NCBI RefSeq assembly: GCF_001458335.1
Contig: NZ_CYTO01000004.1
Location: 186,001 to 250,000 of the forward strand
Length of the DNA stretch: 64,000 nt
Reading direction: 5' to 3'
Source: Cognatishimia activa
Lineage (GTDB): Bacteria > Pseudomonadota > Alphaproteobacteria > Rhodobacterales > Rhodobacteraceae
Position 1 is the first letter of the stretch; each line of letters begins with the position of its first letter. The translations under genes and the position numbers were made by a program. Of the stretch, positions 1-8,564 are shown one piece after another. The notes under the pieces are model-generated. The model was not told where the DNA came from and searched no databases. It worked only from the letters and a program-made list of their open reading frames with translations.

Positions 1-1556
1 GCTGGGGAGACTGGGTTGTAAGGTGCTTCTGCAACCAAGAAACACCCGGTTCGCTTGATTTTGAAGACCATCTGAGCACCCATCTCGCACGCGCCGAGTT
101 AATTGCACGTGGTTCTGTATCCGACGCTGGAACCGGCGGCCTTTGGGACGAAAAAGCGGGACGAGACGCGGTTAAAACAGTCTCTAACTTGCAGGAAAAC
201 GCTCAATATGCCGGAGAGCTCACCGCCGCGGCCTATATGGATCTTTTTGGTGCGGTACTGTCTCAGGGCGAAGTCCGTGACCGCGATGCACCGCATCCAA
301 ACATCCTGATTTGGGGCACATTGGAAGCGCGTGTTCAGGGCGCGGATTTAACCATACTAGGAGGCTTGAATGAGGGCAGCTGGCCCGAAAATGCCAAGCC
401 TGACCCGTGGCTCAATCGCAAAATGCGCCATGACGCCGGATTGCTGCTGCCCGAGCGGCGCATCGGCCTATCTGCCCACGATTTCCAGCAAGCGGTTGGG
501 GCCAAGGAAGTCTGGCTCACCCGATCAATCCGGTCTGACGACGCTGAAACCGTCCCATCACGCTGGATCAACCGGTTGGTCAACTTGCTAGAAGGCCTAC
601 CGCAACAAAATGGGCCAGAAGTGCTCGACGATATGCGCGAGCGGGGCGGCCATTGGTTGGGCATGGTCCAAGTCTTAGAAGAGGTTGCGCCCGTCCCCGC
701 CGCCAAAAGACCTTCGCCAAAACCGCCAGTCGCCTCTCGACCGACCCGGCTATCTGTCACCGAGATCAAAAAGCTGATCCGCGACCCCTATGCCATTTAT
801 GCCCGCCATACACTGCGTTTAAGGCCGATGGATCCGCTGATGCGCACGCCGGATGCGTTGTTGCGGGGCATTGTCATCCACGAAGTTCTGGAACAGTTCA
901 TCAAAGACGTCTCTAAAGACCGAACGCGGCTCACGCCGGAGCATCTTCTTGAATTAGCAGAGACTGTTCTGGCCAAAAACGTCCCATGGCCGACCGCACG
1001 AAACCTTTGGAAAGCGCGGATCGAACGCATCGCGAACCAATTTATCGCCGATGAAGGGGCCCGCCAAAACCGGGGCAAACCTGTGGGTTTTGAAACCAAA
1101 GCCAAGACCGACATTGCAAACCTTGGTTTCACGCTGACTGGTACCGCAGACCGGATCGACCGTACATCGACAGGTGATCTGGTGATCTACGATTACAAAA
1201 CCGGCGCGCCGCCCACTCAAGCGGAGCAAAGGTATTTTGACAAACAGCTGTTGCTCGAAGCGGCCATGGCAGAAAAAGGCGGCTTTATGGATATCGAGCC
1301 GGCTGAAGTACTCGAGGCGATCTATATCGGCCTGTCCAATTCCCCAAAGACTGTCGCCGCCCCGCTGATTGAAATGCCAACCGCCCAGGTCTGGGCGGAA
1401 TTTGAACAACTGATCGCCCGCTATCTGGATGCCGACCAAGGTTTCACCTCACGCCGCGCCCTGCGCAAAGACACCGATTACAGCGATTACGACCAACTCG
1501 CCCGATTTGGCGAATGGGACGTGACCGATGAACCCACGTCGGAGACTTTGTCATGA
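1..1556 (+). CDS. addB: Double-strand break repair protein AddB, C-terminal part (5' end outside window)
   Basis: The reading frame is open from the window edge, so the N-terminus is missing and 517 residues are visible. AddB partners AddA in the AddAB helicase-nuclease, which resects double-strand ends for RecA in bacteria lacking RecBCD. The visible part carries the inactivated-helicase region (for example 'LGGLNEGSWPE', typical of AddB/RecC-like proteins). It ends in a RecB-type nuclease domain with 'LVIYDYKTGAP', which supplies the Asp and Lys of the active site. The stop overlaps the addA start by 4 bp (ATGA), so the two are translationally coupled. Family assignment is firm; the length of the missing part is unknown. 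Confidence 0.93.
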   Translation, partial: WGDWVVRCFCNQETPGSLDFEDHLSTHLARAELIARGSVSDAGTGGLWDEKAGRDAVKTVSNLQENAQYAGELTAAAYMDLFGAVLSQGEVRDRDAPHPNILIWGTLEARVQGADLTILGGLNEGSWPENAKPDPWLNRKMRHDAGLLLPERRIGLSAHDFQQAVGAKEVWLTRSIRSDDAETVPSRWINRLVNLLEGLPQQNGPEVLDDMRERGGHWLGMVQVLEEVAPVPAAKRPSPKPPVASRPTRLSVTEIKKLIRDPYAIYARHTLRLRPMDPLMRTPDALLRGIVIHEVLEQFIKDVSKDRTRLTPEHLLELAETVLAKNVPWPTARNLWKARIERIANQFIADEGARQNRGKPVGFETKAKTDIANLGFTLTGTADRIDRTSTGDLVIYDYKTGAPPTQAEQRYFDKQLLLEAAMAEKGGFMDIEPAEVLEAIYIGLSNSPKTVAAPLIEMPTAQVWAEFEQLIARYLDADQGFTSRRALRKDTDYSDYDQLARFGEWDVTDEPTSETLS

Positions 1557-4500
1557 AGCGCAATGACGCCACCGAACGCCAAGTCCAAGCGGCGCGGCCC
1601 GACGCCTCCACCTGGCTCTCCGCCAACGCGGGATCGGGTAAAACGCGCGTGCTGACAGACCGTGTTGCGCGGCTATTGCTTGAAGGCGTCCAGCCACAGC
1701 ACATACTGTGTCTGACCTACACAAAAGCGGCAGCATCCGAGATGCAGAACCGGCTTTTCAAACGGCTTGGGTCCTGGGCGATGCGCGATGATGCGGCGCT
1801 CAAAGCTGAACTGCTTGAACTCGGCGTAGAAGGCGCGATTGATACGGAACGGCTGAATGGCGCACGCACCCTCTTTGCCCGCGCCATTGAAACGCCCGGC
1901 GGTTTGAAAATCCAAACCATCCACTCTTTCTGCTCGTCTTTGTTGCGACGTTTTCCGCTGGAAGCAGGGGTCAGCCCGCTGTTCAAAGAAATGGAAGACC
2001 GCGCGGCAACCTTGTTGCGGGAAGAAATCGTCGATGACATGGCAGAAGGCGAAGATTCCGCTCTGATCAGCGATCTGGCGCGTCATTTCACCGGCGACAG
2101 CTTTGAAAACCTAACCGCCGACATTGTCCGCGCGGCAGAAAGCTACAGCCAACCAGTTTCGTCTGAGCGGCTTTACGATGTCTTGGAACTCAAGCCTGAG
2201 ACAACGGAAGAGACGATCCGACAATCGGTGTTTTTGGGCGATGAATCGGATTTGGTTACCCGCTTGATCGAGGTGCTGAAAACCGGTGGGGCCAATGACA
2301 ACAAAGCAGCCGTCAAACTCGCTGCATTGCCCTCAATCGGGTTTGAATCCCTTGCCGATCTAGAGGGTATTTTCCTGACCGGCGAAAAGACAAAACAGCC
2401 ATTTTCCGCCAAAATAGGGTCTTTTCCGACCAAGAAGCTGCAAACCGAGCACCCAGATCTGATCGCGCGCGTCGACAAATTTATGATGCGTGTCGAAGAC
2501 GCCCGCAAAACCCGGCTTGCGCTGGCAAATGCCCGGCGCAGCCTGGTGCTGTGGCGTTTTGCGAACCGATTTTTGGAACATTACCAAGCGCAGAAACAAA
2601 AACTTGGCTGGCTCGACTTTGACGACCTGATTTTGCGCGCTCGTAACCTTTTATCTGACCCCGCCGTGGCGCAATGGGTGCTTTACCGGCTGGACGGAGG
2701 TATTGACCATATCCTTGTGGACGAAGCCCAAGACACAAGCCCTGTGCAATGGCAGGTGATCGAACGTTTGGCGCAAGAATTCACGTCGGGGACCGGCGCG
2801 CGGGATGACACGCGGCGCACCATCTTTGTGGTCGGGGACAAGAAACAGTCGATCTATAGCTTCCAAGGGGCCGACCCAGCGGAATTTGACCGCATGCGGG
2901 CGGATTTTGGTGAACGTCTAAAGGGTTCAGAAACGCCGCTTCAAAACCTCGAACTAGAGTATTCTTTTCGCTCCTCAAACGCAGTGCTTCGGGTGGTGGA
3001 CGCCTGTTTTGACGTCGCGCCGGACACGGATTTCGAAAAGCACATCGCCTTTAACGGCGAATTACCGGGGCGGGTGGATTTGTGGCCCGTGGTGGAAAAG
3101 GCCGAAAGCCCAGAAGAGGGCGATTGGTATGATCCGGTCGATCGCCTGAGTGACACACATCACACCGTCCAACTCGCCCATAACATCGCTTGGGAAATCA
3201 AGCGCATGATCCGTGAAAAGGTGACTATTCCCGCTAAAAAAGGCGACGATGGCATTTATAGCCAACGCCCGGTGCGCGCTGGGGATTTCCTGATCCTTGT
3301 GCAAAGACGATCGGATTTGTTCCAGGAAATCATCCGCGCGTGCAAGGTCGCCAAACTGCCCATCGCCGGTGCTGACCGCCTCAAGGTCGGTGCCGAAATG
3401 GCGGTGAAAGACCTTGAAGCGCTGTTGAAATTCCTTGGCACGCCAGAAGACAGCCTGTCTTTGGCAACGGTCCTGCGTTCCCCGCTGCTAGGCTGGAGCG
3501 AACAACAGCTGTTTGACCTCGCCCACCGCCGCACGACGCCATTCCTGTGGCAAGCGCTGCGGGATCGCGGGGATGAATTCCCGGAAGCCATGGCGTTTCT
3601 GTCTGATCTTATGGGTAAAACCGACTTTTTACGCCCCTATGATTTGATCGAGCGCATCCTGACACGCCATTCTGGGCGGCAAAAACTGCTCGCACGGCTG
3701 GGCAATGAGGCTGAAGACGGGATCAACGCATTGCTGTCCCAAGCCTTGGCCTATGAACGCAGCGCCGTGCCCAGTCTGACGGGCTTCCTTGTCTGGATGG
3801 AAACCGACGATCTGGAAATCAAACGCCAGATGGACAGTGCCAGCGACCAGATCCGCGTGATGACGGTGCATGGTTCAAAAGGCCTTGAAGCGCCGATTGT
3901 GATTATGCCGGACACAGGCAAACGCTTGATCCGCATGACCGATCAGATTGTCCATCAAGACGGGGTCGCGCTTTGGAACACATCTGGGGCAGGGGCGCCT
4001 GATGCGGTGCGTACCGCGCGAGATGCAAAAATTGCTTCCCAACGCGAGGAACGCATGCGTTTGCTCTACGTGGCCATGACCCGCGCAGAGAAATGGCTGA
4101 TTGTCGCTGCAGCGGGGGATTTAGAAAAATCCGGCGACACTTGGTATCAAACCGTTGAGGCGGGCATGACCCATGTGGGTGCGACAGCTTTTGGCTTCGC
4201 AGACGGGCAGGGGCTCCGTTACGAGCATGGCGACTGGAATGGGCCGGTTCAAAACGCACCGGCTGCGAGCGACGCCCAAAAGCCAACGCTGCCTGATCTT
4301 TACAAAGCGCCAGCCCCGGCGGTCACGCAGCGTGCAGAAGCGCTCAGCCCTTCCGACCTTGGAGGCGCGAAAGCGTTACCCGGGGACACTGGACTTGAGG
4401 AAGAAGCCGCCAAAAAACGCGGGCGGCAAATCCACCTATTGCTAGAACATCTGGCCAATGAACCAGAACAGCGCTGGTCAGAACTCGCGCCGCGCATTCT

Positions 4501-4909
4501 ACGGAACGCGGGGGAAGGAGATGCGGGTTGGCAACACCTTCTGGAAGAGGCTGCGCGGGTATTGAAAGCTTCGGATTTGAAACCCCTCTTCTCAGAGAAC
4601 TCTCTGGCCGAAGTTTCCCTAACCGCTGATTTGGGCAACCAGAAGCTCCACGGAACAATCGACCGGCTTATCGTGGAAGACGACCGCGTGATCGCTGTGG
4701 ATTTTAAAACAAATGCCGTTGTACCCGAATCCGCAAGCCAAACACCTGAAGGGCTTTTGCGACAAATGGGGGCCTATGCCCACGCGCTTGAACAGATCTA
4801 CAAGAACAAAGACATTGAATGCGCACTGCTTTGGACAAAAACAGCCCAATTGATGCCGCTTCCAAGAACGCTGATCACCAAAGCTCTCACAAACGCGTGT
4901 TCACCTTGA
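1553..4909 (+). CDS. addA: Double-strand break repair helicase-nuclease AddA
   Basis: UvrD/Rep-type superfamily 1 helicase subunit of AddAB, 1118 residues. Walker A 'SANAGSGKT' lies at residues 23-31, the Walker B/motif II 'LVDEAQDTSP' near residue 390, 'GDKKQSIYSFQGA' (motif III) near 425-440 and the 'MTVHGSKGLEAPIV' motif near 765. A C-terminal RecB-family nuclease domain holds 'VIAVDFKTN' near residue 1050. Length and order match alphaproteobacterial AddA. It overlaps addB by 4 bp. A short GC hairpin just after the stop has no T-run. The enzyme acts in the cytoplasm on DNA ends and is expected to load RecA at regulatory sequences. Confidence 0.96.
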   Translation: MKRNDATERQVQAARPDASTWLSANAGSGKTRVLTDRVARLLLEGVQPQHILCLTYTKAAASEMQNRLFKRLGSWAMRDDAALKAELLELGVEGAIDTERLNGARTLFARAIETPGGLKIQTIHSFCSSLLRRFPLEAGVSPLFKEMEDRAATLLREEIVDDMAEGEDSALISDLARHFTGDSFENLTADIVRAAESYSQPVSSERLYDVLELKPETTEETIRQSVFLGDESDLVTRLIEVLKTGGANDNKAAVKLAALPSIGFESLADLEGIFLTGEKTKQPFSAKIGSFPTKKLQTEHPDLIARVDKFMMRVEDARKTRLALANARRSLVLWRFANRFLEHYQAQKQKLGWLDFDDLILRARNLLSDPAVAQWVLYRLDGGIDHILVDEAQDTSPVQWQVIERLAQEFTSGTGARDDTRRTIFVVGDKKQSIYSFQGADPAEFDRMRADFGERLKGSETPLQNLELEYSFRSSNAVLRVVDACFDVAPDTDFEKHIAFNGELPGRVDLWPVVEKAESPEEGDWYDPVDRLSDTHHTVQLAHNIAWEIKRMIREKVTIPAKKGDDGIYSQRPVRAGDFLILVQRRSDLFQEIIRACKVAKLPIAGADRLKVGAEMAVKDLEALLKFLGTPEDSLSLATVLRSPLLGWSEQQLFDLAHRRTTPFLWQALRDRGDEFPEAMAFLSDLMGKTDFLRPYDLIERILTRHSGRQKLLARLGNEAEDGINALLSQALAYERSAVPSLTGFLVWMETDDLEIKRQMDSASDQIRVMTVHGSKGLEAPIVIMPDTGKRLIRMTDQIVHQDGVALWNTSGAGAPDAVRTARDAKIASQREERMRLLYVAMTRAEKWLIVAAAGDLEKSGDTWYQTVEAGMTHVGATAFGFADGQGLRYEHGDWNGPVQNAPAASDAQKPTLPDLYKAPAPAVTQRAEALSPSDLGGAKALPGDTGLEEEAAKKRGRQIHLLLEHLANEPEQRWSELAPRILRNAGEGDAGWQHLLEEAARVLKASDLKPLFSENSLAEVSLTADLGNQKLHGTIDRLIVEDDRVIAVDFKTNAVVPESASQTPEGLLRQMGAYAHALEQIYKNKDIECALLWTKTAQLMPLPRTLITKALTNACSP

Positions 4910-4965
4910 CGCCCCCCATGGGCGTACATAGGTTCAGTGCCGACCCAATTTTTTAGGAGACGAAC

Positions 4966-5286
4966 ATGGCAACTGTCGCTGTCACCGATTCCACCTTTGA
5001 CGCAGAAGTCAAAAATTCCGATATCCCAGTTGTCGTAGACTTCTGGGCAGAATGGTGTGGCCCATGCCGCCAGATCGGCCCGGCTCTCGAAGAGCTGTCC
5101 GCGGATTACGAAGGCAAAGTCAAAGTTGTAAAAGTAGACGTGGATAGCAACCCGAACTCTGCCGCAGCCATGGGCGTGCGCGGTATTCCGGCGCTGTTCA
5201 TCTTCAAGGACGGGCAAGTGGTATCAAACCGCGCCGGCGCAGCACCAAAAGCAGCGCTGCAAAGCTGGATCGAAGAATCCATCTAA
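4966..5286 (+). CDS. trxA: Thioredoxin
   Basis: Cytoplasmic thioredoxin of 106 residues with the canonical redox centre WCGPC (Cys31/Cys34) and the cis-proline loop 'RGIPAL'. It reduces protein disulfides and supplies electrons to ribonucleotide reductase and methionine sulfoxide reductases (an msrA gene lies at 36.1 kb). The start is supported by 'taggaga' about 6 nt upstream. It follows addA in the same direction with a 56-bp gap and is closed by a strong intrinsic terminator, so it may be cotranscribed with addBA or have its own promoter. Nothing unusual. Confidence 0.97.
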   Translation: MATVAVTDSTFDAEVKNSDIPVVVDFWAEWCGPCRQIGPALEELSADYEGKVKVVKVDVDSNPNSAAAMGVRGIPALFIFKDGQVVSNRAGAAPKAALQSWIEESI

Positions 5287-5311
5287 GCGCGGGTTAAGCC
5301 CCAACGCATTG

Positions 5312-5340
5312 AAAGGCGTCCCTCAATGGGGCGCCTTTTT
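5312..5340 (+). terminator. Intrinsic terminator of trxA
   Basis: An 11-bp stem (5312-5322 with 5328-5338, one G-T pair) with a 5-nt loop runs into a T-rich tail, 26 bp after the trxA stop. Confidence 0.85.
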
Positions 5341-5426
5341 CTTTGGCCCTATGAAAATGCCTGCGTGGACCTCTTTTCTTTCGCCAGTCCTTTGCCCAAG
5401 GTGATCGCAAAGAAAAGGGAACCCTA

Positions 5427-5774
5427 ATGTCCAAAAAACGCGTGTTGGTGGAATTCGGGATGGGCACATCCTTGCGCCGCCAAGATTACACCGAAGCCGC
5501 AAGCCGCGCCCTAAAGGATGCGCTTTGGCACAACTCGATCAATATGGCGGAACTGTTTGGCTTTGATAAAGCCGACATGATCATCGACGCCAAAATCGGC
5601 TGTGCGAAACCTGATCAGGTAGATGTGGATGAGCTGAAGAAAATCTTTCCCTACGGTCAGCCGACGATCTCTGTGGAAGAGGGTGGTTTGGATATCGACG
5701 CACCCCATCGCGATGGCCACACCGTGATCGCCAATGCCGCAATCATTGTGTCCTTTGATATGGAGCCAGCCTGA
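5427..5774 (+). CDS. Lin0512-family protein, first of two tandem copies
   Basis: A 115-residue protein of the conserved but uncharacterised Lin0512 family (my recognition from the N-terminal 'EFGMGTSLRRQDYTEAA', the 'IGCAKPDQVD' block and 'GGLDI'). It is clearly paralogous to the next gene along its full length. No signal peptide or membrane segment is seen, so it is probably cytoplasmic. The next gene starts inside its stop codon (TGATGG), so the two are probably made together and could form a hetero-oligomer. As I recall the family description, the N-terminal motif is GxGxDxHG. Here the Asp position is Ser and the Gly position is Arg, so this copy is the degenerate one. Function unknown. 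Confidence 0.75.
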   Translation: MSKKRVLVEFGMGTSLRRQDYTEAASRALKDALWHNSINMAELFGFDKADMIIDAKIGCAKPDQVDVDELKKIFPYGQPTISVEEGGLDIDAPHRDGHTVIANAAIIVSFDMEPA

Positions 5775-6142
5775 TGGAAAAGAAACGCATCATCTTGGAA
5801 ATGGGCATGGGCAACGACCTCTACGGAGGGGACTACACCAAGGCCGCCAAACGCGCTGTGCAAGACGCGCTACATCACTCTTCGATCACGTTGTTTTCCG
5901 AGCTTGATATCGACCACAAAGACATGCGCGTGAAAGTCACGATTGGCGTCGCAAAGCCTGAAGAAGTGGATTGCGATGCGGTTTGCGAAACGCTTCCGCG
6001 CGGAGTTGCTGAGGTCACTGCGACCAAAGGCGGCTTGGACGTCTATGACGACGAAAAAGGCAGCCACCATGTGGTTGCGACTGCCGCGATTGAGGCCTTC
6101 GTCCCAGACCAAACCGGCAAGTGGAAGCTGTCGCAAAGCTAA
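5774..6142 (+). CDS. Lin0512-family protein, second of two tandem copies
   Basis: A 122-residue paralogue of the preceding protein, with the aligned blocks 'EMGMGNDLYGGDYTKAA', 'IGVAKPEEVDCD' and 'GGLDVYDDE'. It keeps the Asp of the N-terminal motif (GMGND) that the first copy lacks, so if one subunit is catalytic it is more likely this one. The genes overlap by one base. The pair is isolated between the trxA terminator and a bidirectional terminator, giving a two-gene transcription unit. No function is known and the neighbours give no metabolic hint. Confidence 0.75.
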   Translation: MEKKRIILEMGMGNDLYGGDYTKAAKRAVQDALHHSSITLFSELDIDHKDMRVKVTIGVAKPEEVDCDAVCETLPRGVAEVTATKGGLDVYDDEKGSHHVVATAAIEAFVPDQTGKWKLSQS

Positions 6143-6149
6143 AAATAAG

Positions 6150-6178
6150 AAGCCGCCCCAATGCGATTAGGGCGGCTT
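6150..6178. terminator. Bidirectional intrinsic terminator
   Basis: A perfect 8-bp stem, agccgccc (6151-6158) with gggcggct (6170-6177), is followed by T-rich sequence on the plus strand and a T-rich tract on the minus strand. It lies between the end of the Lin0512 pair (+) and the end of the DUF1127 gene (-), and can serve both. Confidence 0.8.
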
Positions 6179-6210
6179 TCTATCGGTGGAGCGTAACGCT
6201 TAAAGACGCG

Positions 6211-6402
6211 TCAGACGAGGTCTTTGCGTGTCAGCCCAACGTCTTCCAGCTGCTCGTCTGAAAGTTGCAGCAACATTTCGCGAGTTTTGTGTTTTTGGTA
6301 CCAGCTCACGAAAGCTGAAAAAATTTCTGAAACCAACGAATACTCACGGAGAGTGTTGACTGCTCCGAAAGGCGCTGGTGCGGCGATTGCAATAGATGCC
6401 AT
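6211..6402 (-). CDS. DUF1127 domain-containing small protein
   Basis: A 63-residue protein whose C-terminus ('ETREMLLQLSDEQLEDVGL'-like, here 'LLQLSDEQLEDVGLTRKDL') matches the DUF1127 helix-turn-helix-like arginine-poor module common in Rhodobacterales. Small DUF1127 proteins in relatives such as Agrobacterium and Rhodobacter have been tied to RNA turnover and phosphate or stress responses; the role here is not known. 'aaagga' about 9 nt upstream supports the start. It is a single-gene unit divergent from hslVU, with which it shares a 203-bp intergenic region. Confidence 0.8.
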   Translation of the reverse strand: MASIAIAAPAPFGAVNTLREYSLVSEIFSAFVSWYQKHKTREMLLQLSDEQLEDVGLTRKDLV

Positions 6403-6549
6403 TGATCTTGTCCTTTACTTGTCAGCCGACCCATTGTCGGTTGCAAGGCCTAGATATTGCGCGAAAATGAGTCTCACAAATGCCGTTCGGATATGCCCGC
6501 ATTGCGCGCTGTGCATAGCTTTTAGGCAGTTTGAAAACTCTTCGTTAAA

Positions 6550-6579
6550 CTTGCGTCCAACGGTTCACCGTCCCATATA
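6550..6579 (+). promoter_or_regulatory. Heat-shock (sigma-32 / RpoH) type promoter of hslVU
   Basis: A -35-like CTTGCGT at 6550-6556 and a -10-like CCCATAT at 6572-6578 are separated by 15 bp. This is close to the RpoH consensus (CTTGAAA, 11-16 bp, CCCATNT). The -10 box ends about 27 bp before the hslV start codon, leaving room for the ribosome-binding site 'acggaga'. hslVU is a classical RpoH target, so position and target agree. Confidence 0.6.
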
Positions 6580-6605
6580 CAAGGGACGTTAAAACGGAGA
6601 CCCAA

Positions 6606-7163
6606 ATGGCGGACGACACATTTCCTGGCTGGCACGGCACAACAATCATTGGCGTCAAAAAAGGCGACGAGGTTGTCATTGCGGGCGACGGGCAGGTGAG
6701 CCTTGGCCAAACCGTGATCAAAGGCAGCGCGCGTAAGGTACGGCGCCTGAAACCCGGCGGCCACGAGGTTGTCGCGGGATTTGCAGGCTCTACAGCGGAT
6801 GCGTTTACACTGCTGGAACGTCTTGAGGTCAAACTCGAGGCGACGCCCGGCCAATTGGCGCGGGCCTCAGTCGAGCTCGCCAAAGACTGGCGCACGGACA
6901 AATACCTGCAAAAGCTGGAGGCGATGTTGATCGTGACAGATGGCAAGGACATCTTTGTCATCACGGGTGCCGGCGATGTTCTGGAGCCGGAACATGATGT
7001 GACCGCCATTGGATCGGGCGGCAACTTCGCATTGGCCGCCGCGCGCGGCATGATGGACAGCGACAAAGACGCCGAAACCATCGCACGTGACGCTATGGCG
7101 ATTGCCGCAGACATCTGCGTCTACACAAATGGCCGCCTGACCGTGGAAAAGATTTCGGGCTAA
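6606..7163 (+). CDS. hslV: ATP-dependent protease proteolytic subunit HslV (ClpQ)
   Basis: Threonine-protease subunit of the HslUV proteasome-like protease, 185 residues. The double-Thr site sits in '[11 protein letters not shown]' (Thr12 of the precursor), so an 11-residue propeptide is removed to free the N-terminal Thr. Further signatures are '[12 protein letters not shown]', '[12 protein letters not shown]' and '[15 protein letters not shown]'. HslV forms a double hexamer capped by HslU and degrades misfolded and regulatory proteins in the cytoplasm. It is followed 21 bp later by hslU and preceded by a heat-shock-type promoter. Confidence 0.97.
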   Translation: MADDTFPGWHGTTIIGVKKGDEVVIAGDGQVSLGQTVIKGSARKVRRLKPGGHEVVAGFAGSTADAFTLLERLEVKLEATPGQLARASVELAKDWRTDKYLQKLEAMLIVTDGKDIFVITGAGDVLEPEHDVTAIGSGGNFALAAARGMMDSDKDAETIARDAMAIAADICVYTNGRLTVEKISG

Positions 7164-7184
7164 CCCGAAGACATAGGAATTTAG

Positions 7185-8492
7185 ATGACTGACTTAACCC
7201 CACGCGAAATCGTTTCCGAACTCGACCGTTTCATCATCGGCCAAAAAGACGCCAAGCGCGCCGTTGCCGTCGCCCTGCGCAACCGCTGGCGGCGCAAGCA
7301 GCTGTCTGATGATTTGCGGGACGAGGTTTACCCAAAGAACATCCTTATGATCGGCCCTACAGGAGTGGGCAAAACCGAAATCTCCCGCCGTCTGGCAAAG
7401 CTCGCCAAAGCGCCGTTTATCAAGGTTGAAGCCACGAAGTTCACCGAGGTGGGCTATGTGGGCCGCGACGTGGAACAGATCGTTCGTGATCTTGTGGACG
7501 CGGCCATCATGCAGACCCGCGAATACATGCGTGAAGACGTGAAGGCCAATGCACAACACGCGGCTGAAGAACGGGTGATCACAGCGATTGCCGGTGAAGA
7601 TGCGCGTGAAGGAACGCGCGAAATGTTCCGCAAGAAACTCCATGCAGGTGAGCTTGATGACACGGAAATCGAGCTAGAAGTGTCCGACACTTCCAACCCA
7701 ATGCCGATGTTTGACATTCCGGGTCAACCCGGCGGTCAGATGGGCATGATGAACTTGGGCGATATCTTCGGCAAAGCCCTCGGTGGGCGAACAACCAAGA
7801 AACGCCTGACCGTTGCTGAAAGCTACGATGTGCTGATTGGCGAAGAAGCGGACAAACTGTTGGACGATGAAACCGTGACCAAGGCTGCATTGGAAGCGGT
7901 CGAACAAAACGGCATCGTCTTTTTGGATGAGATCGACAAGGTCTGTGCCCGCTCTGATGCGCGCGGCGGAGATGTGTCTCGCGAAGGCGTACAACGCGAC
8001 CTGTTGCCTTTGATCGAAGGGACCACTGTTTCCACCAAACATGGCCCTGTGAAAACAGATCATATCCTCTTCATCGCATCTGGCGCGTTCCATATCGCAA
8101 AGCCATCTGATCTCTTGCCAGAACTTCAAGGCCGTTTGCCGATCCGCGTGGAACTGCGCGCTCTGACCGAAGAAGACTTTGTGCGCATTTTGACGGAAAC
8201 CGACAATGCGCTGACCCTTCAATATTCTGCATTGATGGCCACTGAAGAAGTCACCGTGACCTTCACCGATGATGGCATCGCAGCGCTTGCTAAGATTGCC
8301 GCCGAAGTGAACCAGTCAGTCGAAAATATCGGCGCGCGACGGCTCTACACAGTGATCGAGCGTGTGTTCGAAGACCTCAGCTTCACGGCGCCTGACCAAG
8401 CGGGCACTGACATCTCAGTCGACGCCGCTTTTGTCGAAAAACACTTGGGCGAATTGTCCAAATCCACGGATGTGTCGCGCTACGTTCTGTAA
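7185..8492 (+). CDS. hslU: ATP-dependent protease ATPase subunit HslU (ClpY)
   Basis: AAA+ unfoldase partner of HslV, 435 residues. Walker A 'GPTGVGKT' is at residues 57-64, the pore motif 'VGYVGRDVE' near 90, Walker B '[11 protein letters not shown]' near 243-253, sensor/arginine-finger region '[12 protein letters not shown]' near 318 and the C-terminal 'DVSRYVL' that inserts into HslV. The I-domain between about residues 110 and 240 is present. Second gene of the hslVU operon, closed by an intrinsic terminator. Confidence 0.98.
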   Translation: MTDLTPREIVSELDRFIIGQKDAKRAVAVALRNRWRRKQLSDDLRDEVYPKNILMIGPTGVGKTEISRRLAKLAKAPFIKVEATKFTEVGYVGRDVEQIVRDLVDAAIMQTREYMREDVKANAQHAAEERVITAIAGEDAREGTREMFRKKLHAGELDDTEIELEVSDTSNPMPMFDIPGQPGGQMGMMNLGDIFGKALGGRTTKKRLTVAESYDVLIGEEADKLLDDETVTKAALEAVEQNGIVFLDEIDKVCARSDARGGDVSREGVQRDLLPLIEGTTVSTKHGPVKTDHILFIASGAFHIAKPSDLLPELQGRLPIRVELRALTEEDFVRILTETDNALTLQYSALMATEEVTVTFTDDGIAALAKIAAEVNQSVENIGARRLYTVIERVFEDLSFTAPDQAGTDISVDAAFVEKHLGELSKSTDVSRYVL

Positions 8493-8513
8493 GCCGATTT
8501 CACCTAGCTATTC

Positions 8514-8549
8514 AGACTCCGCTGAGACATAGTTTCGGCGGAGTTTTTA
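8514..8549 (+). terminator. Intrinsic terminator of hslUV
   Basis: The stem actccgct (8516-8523) with ggcggagt (8537-8544) is followed by a T-rich run, 24 bp after the hslU stop. Confidence 0.8.
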
Positions 8550-8564
8550 TTTGGTGCAGCCCCG

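Noticed and set aside
4909-4925. Hairpin after addA as a terminator
   Set aside because: Only a 6-bp stem with no T-run; trxA follows in 56 bp and may be cotranscribed.
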